42,904 bases of DNA. It comes from a virus. Positions within the stretch are counted from its first letter, which is position 1. Each line of letters starts with the position of its first letter. Both the position numbers and the translations under genes were made by a program. Positions 7,292 through 13,277 of this stretch are shown here, one piece after another. The DNA lies in IMG/VR virus record IMGVR_UViG_3300037258_000216, positions 1 through 42,904 of that record, one strand, 5' to 3'. The notes under the pieces were generated by a model. It had not been told where the DNA came from and made no database searches. It saw only the letters and a list, made by a program, of their open reading frames with translations.

Positions 7292-7846
7292 ATGATTATA
7301 GGCATTGACCCTGGTAGCCGGGGTGCCGCAGTAGCTATTAATAGAGAACGGGATTACATAAGTGAATGTCGTTTTACTAAAGACATAAGCCAGTTTTATC
7401 AATGGTTGCGTCATGAAGTCGAATATCATTTTTCCTGGGAAACCATTTTCTATTTTGAAGATGTCCATTCATTTAGCAAAGATGCTAAATCAACTGCATT
7501 TACTTTCGGACGCAATACAGGTTTTATAGAAGGACAAATACAAGTTCACTATAGTAAAGAAGATATAGCGTACGTACAACCTCAAACCTGGCAACGAGAG
7601 TTTAACCTAGGCGCTAAATTCTCTAATCAAGCAGCACGCAAACGGGCACACTTAATAAAAGCTAAGTTGCTATTTCCGAAAGCGCATATTACCTTAGACA
7701 CGTGTGACGCCTACTTGATAGCAGAATATGGCTACCGAAAAACTTTTAATAGCACTCTACCTGACGTTAAGCCTAAGCGTATTATCGGTGCAGGCAGAAA
7801 CCCTGCCGTTCCAAGCAATACCGACAAGGCAAAGCGCTGCCACTGA
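7292..7846 (+). CDS. RuvC-like Holliday junction resolvase
   Basis: Protein of 184 residues. It has the RNase H-fold signature: first strand IGIDPGSRGAAVA (catalytic Asp), second acidic residue in YFEDVHSF (about residue 58), and C-terminal DTCDAYLIAEYG with paired Asp residues near 139-142. This pattern is that of phage RuvC-type resolvases, which cut branched DNA before packaging. ATG 7292 starts right at the first strand; a GTG at 7265 would add nine residues. The last 119 bases overlap the next gene. Confidence 0.85.
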   Translation: MIIGIDPGSRGAAVAINRERDYISECRFTKDISQFYQWLRHEVEYHFSWETIFYFEDVHSFSKDAKSTAFTFGRNTGFIEGQIQVHYSKEDIAYVQPQTWQREFNLGAKFSNQAARKRAHLIKAKLLFPKAHITLDTCDAYLIAEYGYRKTFNSTLPDVKPKRIIGAGRNPAVPSNTDKAKRCH

Positions 7847-8180
7847 ACAGGAACCTGAAAAGAAAGTAGACTCGCCGATAGCAGGGCATATAAACGTCTA
7901 TCCTGAAATACAATCTCTAGTTAAATGTGATAGACGCCCGCGTAAATGGAAGTATTTAAAGCTGGTGCCCGGCACTATTTACCGTTATTACTATGATTGG
8001 GTAATGTGTGACGGTTCGGTTGTTAGGAAAATCGAAGGGCACCAACTTAAAGGTATCCAGGATGATAGACCGTTTAGCCAATCTCACCCGAATATGTATA
8101 TTGGGTACATGTTCAGTTCTAGTTTCGGTGGTCTTGCTGCTGGTGCTGCTGGTGCTACTCTTAGTGGATTTCACATGTGA
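7728..8180 (+). CDS. Secreted protein with signal peptide
   Basis: Protein of 150 residues. Residues 1-23 form a signal peptide (Lys-5, hydrophobic LLIALYLTLSLSVLSV, then VQA before Glu-24). The mature part has two Cys (KCDRR, MCDGS) in a beta-like segment with many Tyr residues, and ends in a Gly/Ala-rich stretch encoded by a GCTGCTGGT repeat. It overlaps the resolvase gene by 119 bases in another frame. An exported early phage protein might act in superinfection exclusion or envelope change, but nothing identifies it. Confidence 0.65.
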   Translation: MATEKLLIALYLTLSLSVLSVQAETLPFQAIPTRQSAATEQEPEKKVDSPIAGHINVYPEIQSLVKCDRRPRKWKYLKLVPGTIYRYYYDWVMCDGSVVRKIEGHQLKGIQDDRPFSQSHPNMYIGYMFSSSFGGLAAGAAGATLSGFHM

Positions 8181-8202
8181 TGGCTTGCGAAGAGTGCTGT
8201 GA
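8062..8202 (+). CDS. Possible nested small membrane protein
   Basis: An out-of-frame reading inside the end of the secreted-protein gene: ATG 8062, with AAAGG about 10 bases upstream, gives 46 residues with a very hydrophobic stretch SVVLLLVLLVLLLVDF. The same bases read GLAAGAAGATLSG in the outer frame because the DNA is a repeat of GCTGCTGGT, so the helix may be an accident of low complexity. Low confidence. Confidence 0.3.
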   Translation: MIDRLANLTRICILGTCSVLVSVVLLLVLLVLLLVDFTCDGLRRVL

Positions 8203-8419
8203 GTTTTCTACGCCAAAGAGCAATGAGTTTTGCACCTGTAATTGCCATGAACTATGCCGAGCGGCTTTTAACGTGAATGATGCTTTTTGCTATGTAGGAT
8301 TCGATAGAAAGAAAAAGGGGCTATTGCCCCTTTTTAGTTTTGCGTCTTCGCCGTTTGGCGATGCGGCTAGTAGTGGAGACAAGTTGTCTCATACGTTGGC
8401 GCATCCTGTGGCGGCGTGA
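8180..8419 (+). CDS. Cysteine-rich small protein read across a terminator
   Basis: Open frame of 79 codons from ATG 8180 (TGATG overlap with the previous stop). The first 40 residues contain nine Cys (CEECCEF, CTCNCHELC and a later AFCYV), which suggests zinc binding. The second part is encoded by the bidirectional terminator at 8312-8335 and the bases behind it. If that terminator works, the transcript ends before the stop codon. The gene may be a real zinc protein with an altered end, or only its first half may matter. Confidence 0.4.
   Translation: MACEECCEFSTPKSNEFCTCNCHELCRAAFNVNDAFCYVGFDRKKKGLLPLFSFASSPFGDAASSGDKLSHTLAHPVAA
8312..8335. terminator. Bidirectional intrinsic terminator between the two blocks
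   Basis: Perfect 10-bp stem AAAAAGGGGC / GCCCCTTTTT with loop TATT. It gives a T run on both strands. It stands where the rightward block (ending about 8.4 kb) meets the leftward block (ending at 8428), so it can end transcription of both. Confidence 0.9.
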
Positions 8420-8427
8420 TTTGTTGC

Positions 8428-8655
8428 TCATACCACATCGAACCTTGCATTGTTATTTAACACTCGGTCAAAGCGGTCTTCTTGGCACTTGCGGCATCCG
8501 ATTGATTCCACTTCTTGCAGAGTAGCGTTAAACTCGCGGCTGCATTTTTCGTGATACCAAACAGTTATGCCGGTAATGCTGAGAGGCGTCAAGCCAATCC
8601 ACTGGATAGACTTGGTTTGCCCTGCGCTTCGCAGTTGCCGTGCTGTTACCGTCAT
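8428..8655 (-). CDS. Small zinc-finger-like protein
   Basis: Protein of 75 residues with two cysteine pairs, HEKCSREF and GCRKC, spaced about 20 residues apart, which suits one zinc site. AAAGGA lies about 8 bases before the ATG. It is the last gene of the leftward block, or is expressed divergently from the ribbon-helix-helix gene on the other strand. The 3' end faces the terminator at 8312-8335. Function unknown; DNA binding or a DksA-like role is conceivable but unproven. Confidence 0.7.
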   Translation of the reverse strand: MTVTARQLRSAGQTKSIQWIGLTPLSITGITVWYHEKCSREFNATLQEVESIGCRKCQEDRFDRVLNNNARFDVV

Positions 8656-8864
8656 TGCATTTCCTTTCGGAGTAAAACGATATGCACCTTATGGATAGCC
8701 TATATCCTGAGTCACCTCACTTAGTTGTTAATGGAAAAATAAAAGAGGATTCCAGTATATTAAGAAAACAAGGCTACCTGCAATTGCTGTTAACGGATAT
8801 TATTTTCACTATGGGAAAGCAGTCGTCTGGATATCACAAAAATCTCTATAAGGAATCGACTGTT

Positions 8865-9050
8865 ATGCCAAAAAAAGTATTGATAGCGCTGCCGCCTGCC
8901 ATGTTGGAACAGGCAGACCACGTGGCTCATTGCGAACACCGCACCCGTTCAGACTTGATACGTGAAGCCTTACGCCGTTACCTGCACAACTTTAAGATAG
9001 AAAACCAAGCGCCTCTATCGCAGCTTGTATCAGCCCCGCCATCCGATTAA
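8865..9050 (+). CDS. Ribbon-helix-helix (CopG/Arc-type) regulator
   Basis: Protein of 61 residues: a beta strand KKVLIALPP, helix MLEQADHVAHCE, then the helix RTRSDLIREALRRYL typical of ribbon-helix-helix repressors, which bind DNA as dimers. AAGGAA lies about 11 bases before ATG 8865; a longer frame from 8682 has no such support. It is on the + strand within the leftward block, in a 336-base space between the zinc protein and the endolysin. Its 3' end overlaps the endolysin gene by 59 bases on the opposite strand, so its transcript is antisense to it. Confidence 0.8.
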   Translation: MPKKVLIALPPAMLEQADHVAHCEHRTRSDLIREALRRYLHNFKIENQAPLSQLVSAPPSD

Positions 9051-9528
9051 TCCAACCTGCGGCAAATAGCCACTGTGCGGTATTCTTTAGAATGGCAGCG
9101 TAGTAGTGTAGCCTGACGGCTATAAACGTAAACGTGATTAGCGTAGGCTGCGCGTCGTTTGCAGCCATTACGGTCCGGGAGCCTAGTATTCCATCCTCAT
9201 GGAGCCTTAAAGCTCGCTGTAGAAGGATTACGGCTTGTCTTACGCCATGTTGCACTCCGGCATCTATCAACTGTTCGACAAGGGCAGTATTGTGTATTTG
9301 ATTCCAGCCCGGATGCACTATATACATTTGCATATATATTTTGGCTGCATCTTCTTTGGTTAGTGCCTGCAGTTGGGACACGGGCACGTTAACACGTAAA
9401 AAAGTACGGTAAGTATTTAACGTAATACCGTACTTAGTTGGACCGCCTTTATCATTAGGCTGGTTAGTAAAGTCTGGACCTTCACGATTAAGTATGTCGT
9501 CTACCAGTTGCTCAATGCTTTTCATCAA
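8992..9528 (-). CDS. Endolysin, GH108-type N-acetylmuramidase
   Basis: Protein of 178 residues. The N-terminus DILNREGPDF, then NDKGGPTKYGIT, matches glycoside hydrolase family 108, where the Glu of the REG segment is catalytic. A second region VQHGVRQAVILLQRAL and DGILGSRT corresponds to the peptidoglycan-binding part usual in this family. It cuts the cell-wall sugar backbone at the end of infection. No signal peptide is seen, so it needs the holin encoded just upstream, whose gene overlaps it by 17 bases. Confidence 0.9.
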   Translation of the reverse strand: MMKSIEQLVDDILNREGPDFTNQPNDKGGPTKYGITLNTYRTFLRVNVPVSQLQALTKEDAAKIYMQMYIVHPGWNQIHNTALVEQLIDAGVQHGVRQAVILLQRALRLHEDGILGSRTVMAANDAQPTLITFTFIAVRLHYYAAILKNTAQWLFAAGWINRMAGLIQAAIEALGFLS

Positions 9529-9907
9529 TACGACTTGCGTTAGTAGGTTCCACCTTAATAATGGTGGATGAAGTTACGGTAGGGGAAGTCACAGCAATTG
9601 TGTGCTGTTTACGTCGCATTAATAGTTCTACACCTTTACGCCCATAGATGGTGATAAGCACCATTACCCCACTGCCTAAGCAGGTAAGTATTTGTTTTGC
9701 TTCATCAACATGTCCATCTGCCGCTATGTCAATTAGATGGTAAACGCAAGTACACAAACCAACGGCAAGAGACACAACGCCGAGTATTAATGCAGCCGCG
9801 CTGATTGATAACCAGAAAGCTTCTCGAAAACCCAGGTAATCCCCAGTAACAGGGAGCCCGCCATCGTCGATGTTAGTTGAGTTTCCCATGTGTGCCAGAA
9901 GTTCCAT
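9512..9907 (-). CDS. Probable holin, two transmembrane helices
   Basis: Protein of 131 residues. Two hydrophobic helices at about 31-55 (FWLSISAAALILGVVSLAVG) and 72-88 (ILTCLGSGVMVLITIYG) are followed by a long polar tail with a basic start (RRKQH). Position directly before the endolysin, with gene overlap, supports a holin that lets the lysin through the membrane. Two starts are possible, ATG 9907 or ATG 9889. It overlaps a second well-started frame at 9787-9924. Confidence 0.75.
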   Translation of the reverse strand: MELLAHMGNSTNIDDGGLPVTGDYLGFREAFWLSISAAALILGVVSLAVGLCTCVYHLIDIAADGHVDEAKQILTCLGSGVMVLITIYGRKGVELLMRRKQHTIAVTSPTVTSSTIIKVEPTNASRIDEKH

Positions 9908-9924
9908 AGCTCGGTAAAGGTCAT
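9787..9924 (-). CDS. Small frame overlapping the holin start
   Basis: ATG 9924 is preceded by AAGAGGT with ideal spacing, better than either holin start. It encodes 45 residues with five Trp/Phe-rich positions near the start (TELWNFWHTWE) and a moderately hydrophobic middle (GSLLLGITWVF). It covers the first 120 bases of the holin gene in another frame. It may be a second lysis-control peptide, or a translated leader that couples ribosomes into the holin. Confidence 0.5.
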   Translation of the reverse strand: MTFTELWNFWHTWETQLTSTMAGSLLLGITWVFEKLSGYQSARLH

Positions 9925-9953
9925 TGCGATTTACCTCTTGAAGGAAAAGGTCT

Positions 9954-10244
9954 TTAAGCTAATTCTGTTTTTATGGATTCGAGCTTGGCTTCCACTTTAG
10001 CTAAGGTTGCCGGCAGATTAGCTAACACTGTTGACACTTCCGTCATAACTTCAGCAGGTATTTTTGCTGCTAATGGTGCGGGCAGCAATGCTAAAACTGC
10101 TTCAACATCTGCAGGAGTTACGTAAGACATGAACTGTCCGAACACTGTAAGTCCGTGTTCAAGTTCAGCAATTTCGTTAGGCAGGTCAGCGTCAACTTTT
10201 AGAATTTCAGCTTTTGCTATCGCAACCGGATTAAGACTAAACAT
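9954..10244 (-). CDS. Small hypothetical alpha-helical protein
   Basis: Protein of 96 residues, rich in Ala, Leu and Glu, almost all predicted helix, with a C-terminal coiled-coil-like stretch (ANLPATLAKVEAKLESIK). No motif recognised. It lies between the Tad2-like gene and the holin in the leftward block. Confidence 0.75.
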   Translation of the reverse strand: MFSLNPVAIAKAEILKVDADLPNEIAELEHGLTVFGQFMSYVTPADVEAVLALLPAPLAAKIPAEVMTEVSTVLANLPATLAKVEAKLESIKTELA

Positions 10245-10257
10245 TGGTGGTTCCTTT

Positions 10258-10335
10258 TTAGAGGTACTGCCTACAAGGCACTTGCTGTAAATATTGCGCT
10301 AAGGCGTTTGGGTCGATAATTCCGGTATTATGCAC
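10258..10335 (-). CDS. Possible tiny ORF
   Basis: GTG 10335 gives 25 residues (GIIDPNALAQYLQQV in the middle), which look protein-like. In the same frame the reading continues upstream to an ATT at 10356 that overlaps the TGA stop of the Tad2-like gene and is preceded by AAGG. No ATG exists in the frame. It could be a remnant or a real gene with a non-standard start. Low confidence. Confidence 0.25.
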   Translation of the reverse strand: MHNTGIIDPNALAQYLQQVPCRQYL

Positions 10336-10351
10336 TACGGAATAGCGAGCG

Positions 10352-10780
10352 TCAATCCTTCAATATAAACCAATCAGTAGCTAATATATCTGTTTGACTT
10401 GCTAACCAAGGACAGCACAAACCTTTAGGTGCATTAACATGCCCTGCTGGATATTCGATGTAAATGTAGGGCTCTGTCATTTTTGAATGTGCATCCGGTA
10501 CTTGCAGCTTCAGCCAAAAATCCTTACCGTTCCAATTTGTGCGCGCTATGCGTTTACCGTTTTGAAGTTCTTTAAGAGCTTTCCCAAAAGACATGAAATG
10601 TCCATTGTATTTTTCATCGCAAGTATGCCAATCGTCTACTACCATGCGTAATAATTCCCAAGCTCTAAGTATGGCTGGGGGTTGTACAAAAGAGTAAAGC
10701 GTTTTTTGAAACACTACCATTGCGGCTGACATTTCTTTTTTATAGAGAAGTTCACCACTAACTTTAATCGGTTCTTCCAT
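10352..10780 (-). CDS. Tad2-like (DUF2829) anti-Thoeris protein
   Basis: Protein of 142 residues. Residues about 63-142 match the DUF2829 domain very well: SFGKALKELQNGKRIARTNWNGK, then YIYIEYPAG, then WLASQTDILATDWFI. This family includes Tad2, which binds the cADPR-type signal of Thoeris defence and so blocks it. Residues 1-60 are an extra N-terminal part not seen in the short family members (about 80-90 residues), with a Trp-rich helix near 41-52. It lies among late genes, upstream of the holin. Confidence 0.85.
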   Translation of the reverse strand: MEEPIKVSGELLYKKEMSAAMVVFQKTLYSFVQPPAILRAWELLRMVVDDWHTCDEKYNGHFMSFGKALKELQNGKRIARTNWNGKDFWLKLQVPDAHSKMTEPYIYIEYPAGHVNAPKGLCCPWLASQTDILATDWFILKD

Positions 10781-10796
10781 TATTTTGGTTCCTTTT

Positions 10797-11015
10797 TCAT
10801 TTAGGTTCTTGTAATTCTTCCAACTTCATAACGTTGCGTATCTCCACCGGAGCATCGTCAATGAATTTTTGGGCTTTCTGCTTACTGTCAAATTCCTTCC
10901 ACATAGGGGTATAGATTTTCGTTGTTGGATAATCTCCGGTGTAAGGGTCCATATGGTCACTACTAAAATGGGTAAGAGTTGAAGCATTTATCCAAATAAC
11001 TAAAATGTGTGTCAT
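10797..11015 (-). CDS. Small hypothetical protein
   Basis: Protein of 72 residues, not recognised. It has a short beta-like start (THILVIWINAS) and a region KEFDSKQKAQKFIDDAP that looks helical. The start overlaps the previous stop (ATGA), which supports the frame. It lies between the XkdW-like protein and the Tad2-like protein. Confidence 0.75.
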   Translation of the reverse strand: MTHILVIWINASTLTHFSSDHMDPYTGDYPTTKIYTPMWKEFDSKQKAQKFIDDAPVEIRNVMKLEELQEPK

Positions 11016-11443
11016 GCGTGTATAGGTATGTCGTATTGGCTTGCGTAATCCAGCACTTTAGTTTGCACTGCTGAAGTTAACCACGAACTACCATAGGTTG
11101 CAACAGCATCGTCCCAATCTTGTTGTGCTGCAATTGAGTTAGAAACATCCATTTGAAGAAGTCCTAGTAATCCCGCAAGACCTATACGAATCTCAGAGGT
11201 AAAAGTCGGTTCAGCGCGAATAGCAGTAATGAAACTGGAAACGCTTGGCGGTTGCATGTTCCAATTAAAACTAGAAATAGCAGCGTTGCCCTGAGTAATT
11301 TGGTCTTGTGTTGCAGATTCCTGGTAGCGAATAGTTATGTCACTTGGAATATTTGTAGGCGGGTCGTTTTGAAGTGATACTCCAGAGATAGGAATTCCAT
11401 CTGCTATAAGTTGCTGCGTAAATTGTTGAAGCGCGTAACTCAT
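11012..11443 (-). CDS. XkdW-like tail-associated protein
   Basis: Protein of 143 residues starting at ATG 11443, which overlaps the tail-fibre stop (ATGA). The first 60 residues (LIADGIPISGVSL, then ITIRYQESATQDQ, then ISSFNW) resemble the short XkdW-type proteins encoded after tail fibres in several phages. The remainder is helical with EIRIGLAGLL. It may be a fibre chaperone or a minor tail part; the resemblance is modest. Confidence 0.6.
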   Translation of the reverse strand: MSYALQQFTQQLIADGIPISGVSLQNDPPTNIPSDITIRYQESATQDQITQGNAAISSFNWNMQPPSVSSFITAIRAEPTFTSEIRIGLAGLLGLLQMDVSNSIAAQQDWDDAVATYGSSWLTSAVQTKVLDYASQYDIPIHA

Positions 11444-12993
11444 ACCCAAACCTCGCCTTCTAAGTAACTATTGCCGAATGTAGCTCCAGGGGTCGAATGA
11501 GTGCCATAGTAAATTGCATTATTAGAGGTAACACCCGATTCCAACATTTGCAATACATGATGCCCTGCTGTAAGACTACTAGGGATAAAATCTACCATGT
11601 GGGAACCTCTAGCATCAGTAGCAGTACTATAAGAACCTGCCCAACTATTATCGTAAGCAGCGGATGTACTGTCTAACCCAATAGCTGCAAGTGCTTGTAA
11701 GCTATCGCTTTGGAATGATTGTTTAAATTTTGCTTTCGCTAAATTAGCATAACTACCTTGAACAATAGAAACTGAACCTTGCCCAACTGTTGTGTTGCCA
11801 TCACTAGCGCTCCATACACCTGTCGATGAGGTTAATGTCCAAGTTGCAGTTGGGTCTTGTGCTCTAACAAATTTTCTTCGTTGATTATAGACATTGGCAA
11901 GTTCTCGTAAGCCGCCGTAATAATCATATATTTTTCCGCTTGTGCTGCAATAAGGTTCTGCTACTAATAATTGGTCTGTTGCACCGCTTTTACAAGGTCT
12001 TCCCGCTGCATCTGTTCCACGTGATGGTGGTGTAGTGGTATTAGACCATGCACTGCTAAACGACGCTACCCATGAGCCAGTTATATTGGACAAGTACAAA
12101 TCATACATGTGTCCTGAGGTAAGTGCTGAAGTTGAAACCGACACTTCAGTAAGTATTTTTGATGCAAGAACGCTACTGCCGTTATCCCATGTTAGTAAAT
12201 CACCTGCACCTGGCGGTCCAATATAAACAGTAGTGTTGCCGGAGCTAGAACCATCTGCATTTGGTGAACCTGAAACAAGATAGGCTCGTACATTATTTAT
12301 AACTGAAGTGCCAGAAGGAAGTGTTATTGTGCCACCCGAGCCATCTGTTGTATAGACTTTAGCTAAAGGAATTCCAGGGTCTTTTAGTAAAGTACCCGTC
12401 ACGTTATTAAAAGCCGCGAGATTATTAACGGTTGACGTTGTAGGTCCGATTACATTGCCTAACCCTGCACCGGGAACACTAGCTATGATTTCTGCAGGCG
12501 TTATGTTTACCAGATTATTGGTAGCGCCAGTGGGGTCCCACTGCAGTATGCTTCCTGCTGTTACTGCCGGCAAAGTAATTCCAGTAACAGTGGAAGTAAT
12601 CGGTAACTGCAAACATAAGGAAAGCTGGTCCGCTAACTGCTGAACCATCATGGTGACTTTATCTAGTGCAGTTTCAAAAACGGTTTCTGCTATAGATTCT
12701 TCTACTTCAAATTCCACTTCTTGTTCTAAATCTGTTTCGCGTAGTATTACGCCGTTAGGAACAGTGGGGTCCGCATCTGCTGCAGGCGCACTAATAAAAA
12801 CGATACTGCCACCGACACAAGGGAATTCACCGCCAGTAGGAGAAACAGTGTAATCGGAACCTTGAGTTTGCAGTACGGTGTTTACATAGACTTCAACATC
12901 AGAAGCTTGTAGTAGAGTAAAGGTAAAAGGAAAAGAGAGGGTGCTACCGTCGGTAGTAAAATAGTTTCTTACGTTAGTTGTGCCGACTGTCAT
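11440..12993 (-). CDS. Tail fibre with T7-type N-terminus
   Basis: Protein of 517 residues. The first 130 residues (NYFTTDGSTLSFPFTFTL, ASDVEVYVN, DYTVSPTGGEF, ETVFETALDKVTMM) match the T7 tail-fibre N-terminal domain that plugs the fibre into the tail. The middle is Gly/Ser/Thr-rich beta sequence. The last 150 residues look like a distinct receptor-facing domain. Such fibres bind the host surface. It follows a small secreted-protein gene, with which it overlaps by 20 bases. Confidence 0.85.
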   Translation of the reverse strand: MTVGTTNVRNYFTTDGSTLSFPFTFTLLQASDVEVYVNTVLQTQGSDYTVSPTGGEFPCVGGSIVFISAPAADADPTVPNGVILRETDLEQEVEFEVEESIAETVFETALDKVTMMVQQLADQLSLCLQLPITSTVTGITLPAVTAGSILQWDPTGATNNLVNITPAEIIASVPGAGLGNVIGPTTSTVNNLAAFNNVTGTLLKDPGIPLAKVYTTDGSGGTITLPSGTSVINNVRAYLVSGSPNADGSSSGNTTVYIGPPGAGDLLTWDNGSSVLASKILTEVSVSTSALTSGHMYDLYLSNITGSWVASFSSAWSNTTTPPSRGTDAAGRPCKSGATDQLLVAEPYCSTSGKIYDYYGGLRELANVYNQRRKFVRAQDPTATWTLTSSTGVWSASDGNTTVGQGSVSIVQGSYANLAKAKFKQSFQSDSLQALAAIGLDSTSAAYDNSWAGSYSTATDARGSHMVDFIPSSLTAGHHVLQMLESGVTSNNAIYYGTHSTPGATFGNSYLEGEVWV

Positions 12994-13240
12994 TTAGGGT
13001 TACGTAATATCCGTTTTCGTCGGTGTGTTGCATCATCGAAGCTGGGGGTTTCCAGCCAAGGTATTTTATTCTAGCCCAAATAGGATGTTTTTTATAGTCA
13101 GCAACACACTTACACACATCGAATGTGTTAGGCATTAAATTGGCACCAGTAACCATAATAGCCATAGCGGTATCGTCGTCAGCTAATACCGGACATGCGC
13201 AAAATATAGAAATCATCAAACTAGCAATTAACGTTTTCAT
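12974..13240 (-). CDS. Small secreted protein
   Basis: Protein of 88 residues with a clear signal peptide (KTLIASLMISIFCACPVLA, cut before Asp-21). The mature part has a Cys pair in DVCKCVADYKKH and a WARIKYLGW segment. Function unknown. It stands between the largest ejection protein and the tail fibre. A periplasmic protein made late could alter the host envelope or protect against re-infection; this is inference. Confidence 0.75.
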   Translation of the reverse strand: MKTLIASLMISIFCACPVLADDDTAMAIMVTGANLMPNTFDVCKCVADYKKHPIWARIKYLGWKPPASMMQHTDENGYYVTLNDSRHN

Positions 13241-13277
13241 GGTTATAACTCCATAAGGGATATGCTTATAATATACC

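Noticed and set aside
8682-8864. N-terminal extension of the ribbon-helix-helix gene to 8682
   Set aside because: The extension lacks a ribosome site and protein-like composition, while AAGGAA precedes ATG 8865 and the domain begins there.
11440-12993. Diversity-generating retroelement acting on the tail fibre
   Set aside because: Podoviruses with a Bbp19-like gene made me look, but no reverse transcriptase gene and no template/variable repeat pair is visible.
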